A stretch of DNA of 38,037 bases from a virus. The notes beneath the pieces were generated by a model. That model did not search any database. It saw nothing but the letters and a program-made list of their open reading frames with translations, and was not told the DNA's origin. Position 1 is the stretch's first letter. Each line of letters begins with the position of its first letter. Where the stretch lies: IMG/VR virus record IMGVR_UViG_3300037805_000447, positions 1 through 38,037 of that record. One strand, 5' to 3'. Shown here piece by piece: positions 16,634 through 22,919 of this stretch. Position numbers and translations under genes: made by a program.

Positions 16634-16655
16634 AACAAACTTAGAGGAATCTATT

Positions 16656-16961
16656 ATGAAAATGACTAAAATTTTGACTACCATCGCCCTTATCGCTGCT
16701 ACTACTTCAGCATCCGCTTTTTTCGGGGACAACAATAACAGTAATGGCCGTGGCTACTCAAACGGTGATGGCGCTTTTGATGGAGACACTTCAGGACAAG
16801 GATACGCTAAAGGTAACGCGGAGGGCAACTTCAGCATGACCATCAACACTTCTGGTAAAGCATTCTCTAAGATGCGCGCCGATTTCGACGGTAACACAGC
16901 TTCTCGCCTACAGGGAACCAGTGATATCAACGGCACCAGCTCCACAACTGATAACTTTTAA
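16656..16961 (+). CDS. Exported Gly/Asn/Ser-rich protein
   Basis: The ATG at 16656 follows AGAGGAATCTATT and gives 101 aa. MKMTKILTTIALIAATTSAS then AFF is a clear Sec signal peptide with cleavage near ASA-FF. The mature part is rich in Gly, Asn, Asp and Ser (NNNSNGRGYSNGDGAFDGDT) without Cys. It resembles small periplasmic proteins of marine gammaproteobacteria annotated as sulfur-globule-like, but that likeness is only by composition. It heads a run of genes aimed at the cell envelope. Confidence 0.7.
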   Translation: MKMTKILTTIALIAATTSASAFFGDNNNSNGRGYSNGDGAFDGDTSGQGYAKGNAEGNFSMTINTSGKAFSKMRADFDGNTASRLQGTSDINGTSSTTDNF

Positions 16962-17008
16962 ACCACTATACATCTAGGAAGATGTTTCAATATTACAAGG
17001 AAGTAACT

Positions 17009-17236
17009 ATGAAGACTTATATAACATTAGCAGCATTGATTTTAAGTGCTAACGCAACAGCAAACTCGGTTGATTATTGGGGTGAGTATATATCATTTGA
17101 CGAGGAGAACTATGAGGAAGTGAGTATTTCACCTAATCAAGCTAATTATCTAGCATTTGATGAGGAGCAATATAGAACTGACAGCTTGTACTCGTATATG
17201 GATGTATATGACGATACCGTTTATGTGGTGGACTGA
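17009..17236 (+). CDS. Small exported acidic protein
   Basis: From the ATG at 17009 (after CAAGGAAGTAACT) the product is 75 aa with signal peptide MKTYITLAALILSANATA. The mature part is strongly acidic and tyrosine-rich, with two related stretches (ISFDEENYEE and LAFDEEQYRT). It probably acts in the periplasm. The gene follows the Gly-rich exported protein by about 45 nt, in one transcript. Family unknown. Confidence 0.6.
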   Translation: MKTYITLAALILSANATANSVDYWGEYISFDEENYEEVSISPNQANYLAFDEEQYRTDSLYSYMDVYDDTVYVVD

Positions 17237-17342
17237 TTATACGTTTTTAGACTATATGATGTATATATTATTAATGGCATTCATATTACTAGGCTTCGAC
17301 TTCACTTGTGAGAAGTGTTTAGGACTGTGTATTAAGTGTTAA
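17223..17342 (+). CDS. Small membrane protein with Cys-rich tail (39 aa)
   Basis: An ATG overlapping the end of the acidic exported protein gives MWWTDYTFLDYMMYILLMAF, then ILLGFDFTCEKCLGLCIKC. It has one hydrophobic helix and a C-terminal CxxC...CxxC motif. Translation is probably coupled to the upstream gene, as no separate ribosome site is seen. The terminator follows 7 nt later. Function unknown. Confidence 0.5.
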   Translation: MWWTDYTFLDYMMYILLMAFILLGFDFTCEKCLGLCIKC

Positions 17343-17348
17343 AATAAA

Positions 17349-17373
17349 GGGGATCTATTACAGATCCCCTTTT
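17349..17373 (+). terminator. Rho-independent terminator
   Basis: GGGGATCT pairs with AGATCCCC across a 5-nt loop and is followed by TTTTCTTT. It separates the exported-protein genes from the convergent 47-aa gene. Confidence 0.85.
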
Positions 17374-17375
17374 CT

Positions 17376-17519
17376 TTATGTTTTGAATGAATCAACAAGA
17401 CTCTTGACAATTTTATCATCAACCTTATTATCGGTTTGTTGAGCTGCCCATTCAGCTAAATTTAAGAGGATGTCGATTAGTACCTTCTTAGGAAGGATTG
17501 CTGCTAGAAATGTGCCCAT
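17376..17519 (-). CDS. Small amphipathic protein (47 aa)
   Basis: MGTFLAAILPKKVLIDILLN, then LAEWAAQQTDNKVDDKIVKS and LVDSFKT. The ribosome site ATAGGAAACAATAAA precedes the ATG at 17519, and a late promoter lies at 17579-17587. Short proteins of this look occur in marine T4-like phages without known function. The N-terminal hydrophobic segment is too short for a clear transmembrane helix. Confidence 0.7.
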   Translation of the reverse strand: MGTFLAAILPKKVLIDILLNLAEWAAQQTDNKVDDKIVKSLVDSFKT

Positions 17520-17578
17520 TTTATTGTTTCCTATATGTGATTTTTGTGATATAATGAAATTATATGATTATATGTTAA

Positions 17579-17587
17579 TATTTATCA
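17579..17587 (-). promoter_or_regulatory. Late promoter (TGATAAATA)
   Basis: Minus-strand TGATAAATATT lies upstream of the 47-aa gene, with about a 60-nt leader. Confidence 0.65.
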
Positions 17588-17598
17588 CAAAAAAATAA

Positions 17599-17629
17599 TT
17601 TACATTTGTCAATTTTTGTGATATAAATA
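17599..17629 (+). promoter_or_regulatory. Overlapping early and late promoter
   Basis: TTTACA (17599-17604), 17 bp ending in TTTTTGTGA, TATAAA (17622-17627). The same bases form the late consensus TATAAATA (17622-17629), so one site could serve both phases. TTAGGAGATATATC precedes the ATG at 17677. Confidence 0.75.
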
Positions 17630-17676
17630 GATATAGAGACTGACTATTTTGGTCAAGTATTATTAGGAGATATATC

Positions 17677-17898
17677 ATGAGAAATAAAGGACCGCGCAGG
17701 ACCATACAAGTTTGGGGTGTACAGCTTGATGATGGAACAAAGATCGATGCTGGAGACAAGTGGGAAGATGGCCGCAAGATCGTGTCTGTGTATAATCTAG
17801 GTGGTAAAGACGGTAGAGGATATAAGATGGTGTTCGGTGACAACTCTTCTATTGTAAAGGAAGCTAATGTTGTTCTGGCCAACCCTAGATTCAACTAA
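17677..17898 (+). CDS. Hypothetical protein (73 aa)
   Basis: MRNKGPRRTIQVWGVQLDDG begins a soluble, basic-then-mixed protein that reads like a small beta-barrel (DKWEDGRKIVSVYNLGG, YKMVFGDNSSIVKE). It has a strong ribosome site and a dual promoter. No family is recognised. The DUF1289-like gene follows 2 nt after the stop. Confidence 0.7.
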   Translation: MRNKGPRRTIQVWGVQLDDGTKIDAGDKWEDGRKIVSVYNLGGKDGRGYKMVFGDNSSIVKEANVVLANPRFN

Positions 17899-17900
17899 TC

Positions 17901-18122
17901 ATGACTAAGGAAAGCAGGAATGCTATAAGTGTTGGTAGCATAATGGCAACACAACACCATACATTCCGTGAAAGTGAGTATGAGAGTATCCGGGTGATCT
18001 CACTACATCTACTAAATAATGATGTGGTGAGTGTGCCTAAGACTTCATGTAAGGGTATTTGTCGTTTGAGTCCCTCCCAACATTGTGTAGGTTGTGGGAG
18101 GCATATAAGTGAAATGGAGTAG
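17901..18122 (+). CDS. DUF1289-like Cys-motif protein
   Basis: This 73 aa protein ends in SCKGICRLSPSQHCVGCGRH followed by ISEME. It matches the DUF1289 pattern C-x3-C-x-L-x(n)-C-x2-C-G-R, thought to bind a metal or Fe-S cluster. The N-terminal half is not conserved in my recollection, so an internal start such as ATG 17943 is possible. It sits between a hypothetical gene and the dUTPase fragment in one transcript. Confidence 0.7.
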   Translation: MTKESRNAISVGSIMATQHHTFRESEYESIRVISLHLLNNDVVSVPKTSCKGICRLSPSQHCVGCGRHISEME

Positions 18123-18124
18123 TA

Positions 18125-18292
18125 ATGAAACTAGCCATCCGTCAAATCGAGAATGTTGTCTCATTAGAGTCGATGTTGAACGATAGATTGTGCCAGTTGC
18201 TGGTGAAACCCCTCCATATTGTGGATGTCGTGGAAGTGGACAGTCTTGATGAGACGGTACGCGGATCAGGTGGTTACGGAAGCACGGGGTGA
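18125..18292 (+). CDS. dUTPase C-terminal fragment (55 aa)
   Basis: The product ends in SLDETVRGSGGYGSTG, which is dUTPase motif V (RGxGGFGSTG), and holds NDRLCQLLVKPLHIVDVVEV, matching the motif IV strand. The uridine-binding hairpin and catalytic Asp (motifs I-III) are absent, and the region upstream codes for another protein. It is either a relic of a lost dut gene or a free motif-V peptide that could complete another subunit's active site. An ATG follows the DUF1289 stop by 2 nt, so it may still be translated. Confidence 0.7.
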   Translation: MKLAIRQIENVVSLESMLNDRLCQLLVKPLHIVDVVEVDSLDETVRGSGGYGSTG

Positions 18293-18297
18293 GATTG

Positions 18298-18326
18298 TTT
18301 ACAAATGATAAATAATGTTGTATAAT
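18298..18326 (+). promoter_or_regulatory. Early promoter with embedded late promoter, for the porin
   Basis: TTTACA (18298-18303), 17 bp, TATAAT (18321-18326), close to the sigma-70 ideal. The spacer holds the late element TGATAAATA (18306-18314). AAAGGAAAAAT precedes the ATG at 18360. Confidence 0.8.
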
Positions 18327-18359
18327 AATCAATATCATCATTTTAATAAAAGGAAAAAT

Positions 18360-19187
18360 ATGAATAAGACTATTTTAAGTGCGGCAATCATTGCTGCTTC
18401 TTTCGGCGCAAATGCTGTAGGTGTTAATGGATCAGTGGAATATGTTATGTCCAGTGACAACGGCGTGTTGGACATCAAGACAGATGACACATTTGTATCA
18501 TTCACTGATAGTGAGAGTTTAGGTGAAGGTGTAAGTGCGTACACTGTACTCTCTGCTGATGTTGACTCAGAGGCGGGAACAGCAGTAACAACTCGTGATG
18601 CTCTAGTAGGCATCAAAGCTGGAGGCGTGAATGTAGCAGTGGGCCGTATGGCTAATGTTCAGAAGGATCTCAGTGGAGCAACTGTAGATATTTTTGAAGG
18701 TAATGGCCAAGCATTGGCTGGAGCTGCTCGCGTAAACAACTCTATTAAAGCAGAGTTGGATATGGGTAAGGTTACATTGATGGGCGGTGCTGTTGTTGAA
18801 GGATCTACTGGAGAGGACAAAGCAGACTCTTATGAGATTGGTGCTATGACTGATTTAGGTGATGTCCGAGTTGGTGGTGTATACACTGAAGATCTCACCA
18901 CTAATGTCGCATCTAAGGTGGTGGCAGGATCAACAGTAGTTGGTGGCGCAACTGTTGGAGCATCATTTGAGCGGGCTGTTGTTGATACCGTGAATGTTGT
19001 TGCTTCTATTGATGTCGGAGCAAACACTATTAAGGCTGGCTATGCTGATGTTGAAGCAGGCGCTGATATTGTGACACTTGAAGGTGTTCATAACTACTCG
19101 AATCGCACATCTGCTTATGTGAACGTTCAGAGTGATAGCACTGCGGCCAATGAAGTATATCAGGTTGGTTTGAAGCACACATTTTAA
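18360..19187 (+). CDS. Outer-membrane porin (Gram-negative porin family)
   Basis: This 275 aa protein has a signal peptide (MNKTILSAAIIAASFGANA) and a mature start VGVNGSVEYVMSS like general porins. Porin landmarks follow: FVSFTDSESLGEGVSAYTVL (the lightly altered GSEDLGNG loop), ALVGIKAGGVNVAVGRM, and an alternating beta-strand pattern. The last residues YQVGLKHTF end in the aromatic residue needed for BAM-dependent insertion. It is shorter than most porins (300-400 aa), so it may have fewer strands. It should go to the host outer membrane during infection. Strong early and late promoters and a terminator make it an independent unit. This is a very unusual cargo for a phage. Confidence 0.82.
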   Translation: MNKTILSAAIIAASFGANAVGVNGSVEYVMSSDNGVLDIKTDDTFVSFTDSESLGEGVSAYTVLSADVDSEAGTAVTTRDALVGIKAGGVNVAVGRMANVQKDLSGATVDIFEGNGQALAGAARVNNSIKAELDMGKVTLMGGAVVEGSTGEDKADSYEIGAMTDLGDVRVGGVYTEDLTTNVASKVVAGSTVVGGATVGASFERAVVDTVNVVASIDVGANTIKAGYADVEAGADIVTLEGVHNYSNRTSAYVNVQSDSTAANEVYQVGLKHTF

Positions 19188-19199
19188 TTGACATTTTTA

Positions 19200-19236
19200 G
19201 CCCGGAGCAGGAATAAGATTCTTCCGGGCCCTTTTT
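19200..19236 (+). terminator. Rho-independent terminator of the porin
   Basis: GCCCGGA pairs with TCCGGGC and is followed by CCTTTTT. Confidence 0.85.
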
Positions 19237-19250
19237 ATGAGGAATATATT

Positions 19251-19448
19251 ATGCCAGCAGTAAAACAGGATTTTATTGGTAAGAGATGTAAACTAGCGTT
19301 ACACTCAGCAGGACAAACAGGTATCACTAAAGAAGTGTTGCCACTAAGACATGCCGCAGGTGTGTTGACATATGAAGACAAGGGACGCATCTTCCACACA
19401 ACACTGCCTTATGTGATTGAAGAGCTGCCAGAACCAGAGAAGGTTTAA
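19251..19448 (+). CDS. Hypothetical protein (65 aa)
   Basis: ATGAGGAATATATT precedes the ATG at 19251, giving MPAVKQDFIGKRCKLALHSA and then QTGITKEVLPLRHAAGVL. The upstream part of the open frame runs through the terminator and is not used. It is a small soluble basic-acidic protein of unknown family. Its stop overlaps the next ATG (TAATG). Confidence 0.65.
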   Translation: MPAVKQDFIGKRCKLALHSAGQTGITKEVLPLRHAAGVLTYEDKGRIFHTTLPYVIEELPEPEKV

Positions 19449-19624
19449 TGGATATCATCACCACACAAGTTCAAGTGACTCATGTTCCTACAGGTGAAAC
19501 CATCACTGTGAATGATGCTCATGATTCAATTAATATGTGGGATCACGAGTGTCCAGTAGATGGTTCTATATCAGTGGGTAAGGGTGAGGAATGTAACTGG
19601 TGTGGTGCTACGGAAGATAAATAG
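19448..19624 (+). CDS. Small zinc-ribbon-like protein (58 aa)
   Basis: MDIITTQVQVTHVPTGETIT leads to a metal-binding-like pair HECPVDGS ... EECNWCGATEDK. The TAATG overlap with the upstream gene suggests coupled translation. Its last codons GAAGATAAATAG double as the late promoter of the tmRNA. Function unknown. Confidence 0.6.
   Translation: MDIITTQVQVTHVPTGETITVNDAHDSINMWDHECPVDGSISVGKGEECNWCGATEDK
19615..19623 (+). promoter_or_regulatory. Late promoter of the tmRNA
   Basis: AGATAAATA inside the end of the 58-aa gene starts transcription at about 19630, right before the acceptor piece of the tmRNA. Confidence 0.65.
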
Positions 19625-19627
19625 CTG

Positions 19628-19870
19628 TGAAAGAGCGTAAACTGATGTTTGGAAGGTAGACAACACGCGGGTTCGACCCCCGCCTCCTCCACCATAAGTG
19701 TTATTACTGCGATGAACGGTAAAATAGCATTTATGATGGGGGTGAATTGGAATCGACTGATATTGGAAGGATATTGGCGCTAGGTAATGTGAAAGCCTTA
19801 ATAGACACACTTAAAGTAATTGCAAATGACAACTACTACCGAATGGCGGCCTAGAGCCCTATTCTAAGGT
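19628..19870 (+). ncRNA. ssrA: Circularly permuted two-piece tmRNA
   Basis: The acceptor piece comes first: a T arm GCGGG-TTCGACC-CCCGC, then CTCCTCC and ACCA ending at 19694. A 43-nt intervening segment follows. The coding piece starts GGGGGTGAATTGGAATCGAC (19738 on), as in tmRNA 5' ends. GGGGGTG pairs with CTCCTCC, with a G3-U70 pair (the alanine identity mark) and one U-U mismatch. The tag frame at 19822-19854 encodes ANDNYYRMAA plus stop, close to known tags (AND...AA). CCA before the 5' part is the hallmark of permuted genes. The 3' end of the coding piece is uncertain. Confidence 0.9.
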
Positions 19871-20075
19871 TCTTTCCAGTTCCACCTTATCATCAAACGG
19901 AACTGGAACCTAATTCAAAAACGGTGGGTTAAAGGATCACAGGAACGATCTAAAGGTAAGGGAATCCCATAAAACTTCATCCCCTAGTGAGTTTACCGTG
20001 CTCACAAGAACATAACCAACACAGGGTTGGTTGTGATTTAACGGGATGCTTCAGGGTCCCATAATACAGGAGTAC
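19870..20075 (+). other. Structured stretch between tmRNA tag and hsp20
   Basis: There is no ORF. Strong stems are present: TTCCAGTTCC/GGAACTGGAA (10 bp), AACCAAC/GTTGGTT, GTGAG/CTCAC and GGGA/TCCC. The first could close the coding piece of the tmRNA (pseudoknot region); the rest may be a leader of hsp20. No riboswitch consensus could be matched by eye. Confidence 0.5.
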
Positions 20076-20079
20076 AATT

Positions 20080-20514
20080 ATGTACAGTAACGACATCGAG
20101 CGTTTTTTCAACTCAACACTTGGCTTCCATTCAATCATTCGAGCAATGAATGAAACTGATTCTCAACAGAAGTTTCCACCAGCCAACATCTCATCATATG
20201 AAGATGATGGGGGTAAAGCGATCATTCGAGTAGATCTGGCTCTAGCTGGATGGGCAATTAATGAACTGGACGTGAAGTTTGGTGATAATAAGATTATCGT
20301 AGAGGGGACACCTGAGAATCTCGGTGAGATTGAAAATGTCCATTATCACCATAAAGGCATCTCAAAAAGAGCATTCTCTTGGCAACGAGTTGTTCCCGCT
20401 AATAATGTGATTAATGATGTTGTGTTTGATAATGGCATCTTAACGATTTTCATCTCAGTGGTTGTTCCGAAGAGTCAGGAAATTCGGGAAGTCTCTATTA
20501 AACAGATGAAGTGA
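20080..20514 (+). CDS. hsp20: Small heat-shock protein, Hsp20/IbpA family
   Basis: This 144 aa protein has an alpha-crystallin domain: IIRVDLALAGWAINELDVKF, then DNKIIVEGTPE, and HHKGISKRAFSWQRVVP followed by VVFDNGILTIFISVVVPK. Length matches the family. Hsp20 is common in marine T4-like phages and holds unfolding proteins, perhaps phage capsid or scaffold subunits. ACAGGAGTACAATT gives a good ribosome site. Confidence 0.9.
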   Translation: MYSNDIERFFNSTLGFHSIIRAMNETDSQQKFPPANISSYEDDGGKAIIRVDLALAGWAINELDVKFGDNKIIVEGTPENLGEIENVHYHHKGISKRAFSWQRVVPANNVINDVVFDNGILTIFISVVVPKSQEIREVSIKQMK

Positions 20515-20524
20515 ATGTAAAAGG

Positions 20525-20564
20525 AAAAGGAGATGTTCACATACATCTCCTTTTTTGATATAAT
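20525..20564 (+). promoter_or_regulatory. Terminator overlapping a sigma-70-like promoter
   Basis: AAAAGGAGATGT/ACATCTCCTTTT forms a 12-bp stem with a T run, ending hsp20 transcription. The loop and T run also form TTCACA (20536-20541), 17 bp, TATAAT (20559-20564), which would start the next operon. Confidence 0.75.
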
Positions 20565-20570
20565 GAATAA

Positions 20571-20702
20571 ATGAGTATGATTGAAGCACTATTAAGAAAA
20601 GCAGGGAATTTCTTCCACATAATGGGCAATAAGATGTATGACATTGCTGACGCGTTAGATTTCTCTAAAGATGAACATGAAGACATTGAAAGGAATATAT
20701 AA
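20571..20702 (+). CDS. Small hypothetical protein (43 aa)
   Basis: MSMIEALLRKAGNFFHIMGN, then KMYDIADALDFSKDEHEDIE. It is a helical peptide whose stop overlaps the ATG of the DsbA-like gene (TAATG). The predicted transcription start lies within a few nt of its ATG at 20571, so it may be read from a leaderless mRNA. Confidence 0.55.
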   Translation: MSMIEALLRKAGNFFHIMGNKMYDIADALDFSKDEHEDIERNI

Positions 20703-20989
20703 TGAGTGAAGCACTACAAACAACCAATCCAGAGGATCTTAAAAAGATCAATAGCGGCCTTGAAGCAATGTCTGTGGAGATGACGAAGATTGATCTCCAT
20801 AGAGAGACTATCAAAGAAACTGTGAACTTTCTCCATGAAGAGTTCTCTATCCCTAAGAACATCATTAGGCGCCTTGCTAAAGTCACCCACGCCAAGACAT
20901 TTTTAGAAGAACAAGCTCAAGATGAGGCATTCGTTGAAGCATATGAGACATTAGCAACGGTGGATAATCGCCTAACTGATGGTTCTTGA
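20702..20989 (+). CDS. dsbA: DsbA-like double-stranded DNA-binding protein
   Basis: This 95 aa helical protein has the pattern of T4 DsbA (89 aa): a charged N-terminal helix, INSGLEAMSVEMTKIDLHRE, then LHEEFSIPKNIIRRLAKVTH. T4 DsbA binds DNA at late promoters. Position supports this: in T4 the order dsbA-33-59-32 is kept nearby, and here it is followed by a nuclease, gp33, gp59 and gp32. Confidence 0.65.
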   Translation: MSEALQTTNPEDLKKINSGLEAMSVEMTKIDLHRETIKETVNFLHEEFSIPKNIIRRLAKVTHAKTFLEEQAQDEAFVEAYETLATVDNRLTDGS

Positions 20990-21623
20990 TTTACCTCATC
21001 TGGAGTGTATAACAGGCGCACATAGACGCTATTATATCACTCCAGACGGACAAGAGCTGGATTCAGTCACCACTTGTATTGGATATGATAAGTCTGGCCT
21101 AGATGATTGGAAGAAGCGTGTTGGTGAAGAGAACGCTAAACAGATAGGTGAAGAGGCTGCCAACTTCGGCACTAAGATCCATGATATGACAGAGAATTAT
21201 CTGTTGGATCGACCTGTTGAGCGAAATGATGTGTATAAGACATTTGTTCTGTTGAAGTGGAAGTTGGATCAAATAGGTGAGATTATTGGTCTAGAAACCC
21301 CATTATACTCTTTAGGGATGAAGCTTGCTGGTCGTGTTGATTGTGTGGGTGAATATAAGGGTGAGATGGCAATCATCGATTTCAAGACGAGTAGACGCAT
21401 CAAAAAAGAGGAATGGATCATTGACTATTGGCTTCAGACAACTGCGTATTCCTTGATGATCGAGGAACTCACTGGCATCAAAATTGAGAAGCTTGTGATA
21501 TTGATGGTGTCAAGGGATAATGATGTGAAGGAATTCATATCACACAGAAGTAAGTGGTTAGAGCCGTTGAGACAGCGGATATTAGATTATAGAGCATGGA
21601 GGGATGGAAATGGTGTCACCTAG
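20979..21623 (+). CDS. PD-(D/E)XK exonuclease
   Basis: This 214 aa protein has the Cas4/RecB-like nuclease core. GTKIHDMTENYLL gives the His motif (about residue 67), LAGRVDCVGEYKGEMAIIDF then KTSRR gives the D...(D)XK catalytic pair (about residues 113-136), and QTTAYSLMIEELTG is motif III (QxxxY). Such nucleases appear beside gp33/gp59 in marine T4-like phages, probably in recombination or host-DNA breakdown. Its start overlaps the DsbA stop. Confidence 0.85.
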   Translation: MVLDLPHLECITGAHRRYYITPDGQELDSVTTCIGYDKSGLDDWKKRVGEENAKQIGEEAANFGTKIHDMTENYLLDRPVERNDVYKTFVLLKWKLDQIGEIIGLETPLYSLGMKLAGRVDCVGEYKGEMAIIDFKTSRRIKKEEWIIDYWLQTTAYSLMIEELTGIKIEKLVILMVSRDNDVKEFISHRSKWLEPLRQRILDYRAWRDGNGVT

Positions 21624-21846
21624 ACAAACTAACTTTGCGAAGAGGGTGGAAACACTTGTTCAAACAGATGGTATATCGTATATGCAAGCGGTGGCATATG
21701 TGGTTGATGATATGTCAATAGAGCCGTCAACGGTTAATAGATATATTGATGATGGATTGAAACATAGGATTTCTAGATGTTGTGCTAAAAATAAGACCAT
21801 CAAACACCACTCTGAGTTTGAAGAACCACCGAAACTATATGAATGA
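21604..21846 (+). CDS. 33: Late promoter transcription accessory protein gp33-like
   Basis: This 80 aa protein has the short marine-phage gp33 pattern: NFAKRVETLVQTDGISYMQA, then VDDMSIEPSTVNRYIDDGLK, and a hydrophobic tail. Gp33 bridges the sliding clamp and the RNA polymerase flap and works with gp55 at TATAAATA-type promoters. The overlap with the nuclease and gp59 genes shows one operon. The abundant late promoter elements in this window agree with the call. Confidence 0.8.
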   Translation: MEMVSPRQTNFAKRVETLVQTDGISYMQAVAYVVDDMSIEPSTVNRYIDDGLKHRISRCCAKNKTIKHHSEFEEPPKLYE

Positions 21847-22439
21847 ATTCAACACAATATCTGAAAACCTTTAAGGCCATTAGATTTCACTTTTCACAGG
21901 ACTATGATATTCAGAAATATGGTATATCTGGTATCAAGGTCAGTAAAAAGGAATATGATAAGTATAATCGGTTCATAAATAAAGCCCTGAACACATTCAA
22001 ACCAGATGAGTTCATTGAGTATATTGTCTCAAATATAGTTTATGGTACACCATTCGATGACATTATTAAAATGAATATGACCACATATAGAAAGTGGAAG
22101 AGTGTTATGAATAGGTTACAAACAGTGGTTGAAGATGATATAATAGACATACGGGATGAGTTTTTAAGACCTAACAATCTATTGATGAGTGATCTGTTTA
22201 AGTGCCAAAACGGTGAGCATCCATATATTTTTAAGATGTATCTATCTGAAGATATCCATAAGGAGACGTTAGTTGTTTTGAATGGAATGCTGTCTCTATT
22301 TGATAAATTCGACAAATGTATGGATGATTTTATCTGGAGAGACGAAAGAGATGTGTTGATTAAATACTCATCATTTATAAATTACAATAAACAAGATATG
22401 ATGAAGAGGATATATAATGTCTTACAAGATGTTGAATGA
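21843..22439 (+). CDS. 59: Helicase loader gp59-like
   Basis: This 198 aa all-helical protein (T4 gp59 is 217 aa) has the family start YLKTFKAIRFHFSQDYDIQK and YNRFINKALNTF. It loads the replicative helicase gp41 onto gp32-coated forks. Its place between gp33 and gp32 matches T4 order. The gene after it overlaps by 23 nt. Confidence 0.88.
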   Translation: MNSTQYLKTFKAIRFHFSQDYDIQKYGISGIKVSKKEYDKYNRFINKALNTFKPDEFIEYIVSNIVYGTPFDDIIKMNMTTYRKWKSVMNRLQTVVEDDIIDIRDEFLRPNNLLMSDLFKCQNGEHPYIFKMYLSEDIHKETLVVLNGMLSLFDKFDKCMDDFIWRDERDVLIKYSSFINYNKQDMMKRIYNVLQDVE

Positions 22440-22668
22440 TGATAGTGATACGATTAGCGGTAAAGAGCTGAATCAAATCACTAAAGTCGCCTATAGACCT
22501 GAAAAGAATAAGGACTGTTTAGTAGTGTGGCAAAGTATTGGTGATGTGTTATTTGAGCGGTCATATTACTACTCGAATTATGATGATGCTAAAGAAGATT
22601 TTATGAACATTAAGACAAATGTTGAAATGATGGTTAAATCGTCATTACTTAAAACAGAAGGAAACTAA
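22417..22668 (+). CDS. Hypothetical protein (83 aa)
   Basis: MSYKMLNDDSDTISGKELNQ, then a SYYYSNYDDAKEDFMNIKTN segment. The start overlaps the end of gp59, after AAGAGGATATATA, so it is part of the same operon. No family is recognised. Confidence 0.65.
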   Translation: MSYKMLNDDSDTISGKELNQITKVAYRPEKNKDCLVVWQSIGDVLFERSYYYSNYDDAKEDFMNIKTNVEMMVKSSLLKTEGN

Positions 22669-22670
22669 AT

Positions 22671-22919
22671 ATGGAACCAAATAAGCTGATCCTCAATGAA
22701 GATCCAACAATCACTAATATTTTTGATAGTCCTAGTGATCACCATGATGTATCGCTAACATCTAAAATGGAAGCTTCTGCGGGAGTCACTAATAACACCG
22801 TCAACGCTCACAATCCTATTGTTGATGCTATCAATAAACTTCACTCAGATCATTTGAGTATGTTGGAGGATGCTTTATATACCATCGACACTATTTTAGG
22901 TAAAAATGAGCATGTATAA
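22671..22919 (+). CDS. Hypothetical protein (82 aa)
   Basis: The sequence is mostly polar, with a likely disordered first half (PSDHHDVSLTSKMEASAGVT) and a helical end (IVDAINKLHSDHLSMLEDAL). It starts 2 nt after the upstream stop, with AAGGAAACTAA as ribosome site. No family is recognised. A late promoter for gp32 begins in its last codons. Confidence 0.6.
   Translation: MEPNKLILNEDPTITNIFDSPSDHHDVSLTSKMEASAGVTNNTVNAHNPIVDAINKLHSDHLSMLEDALYTIDTILGKNEHV

Noticed and set aside
19628-19694. An ordinary tRNA ending in CCA
   Set aside because: There is a T arm but no D arm, anticodon arm or 5' acceptor strand upstream; the missing 5' part lies downstream with the tag frame, as in a permuted tmRNA.
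19628-19730. A glutamine riboswitch ahead of the tmRNA
   Set aside because: I could not find the conserved GGAAGUAGG-type core, and the late promoter leaves almost no leader.
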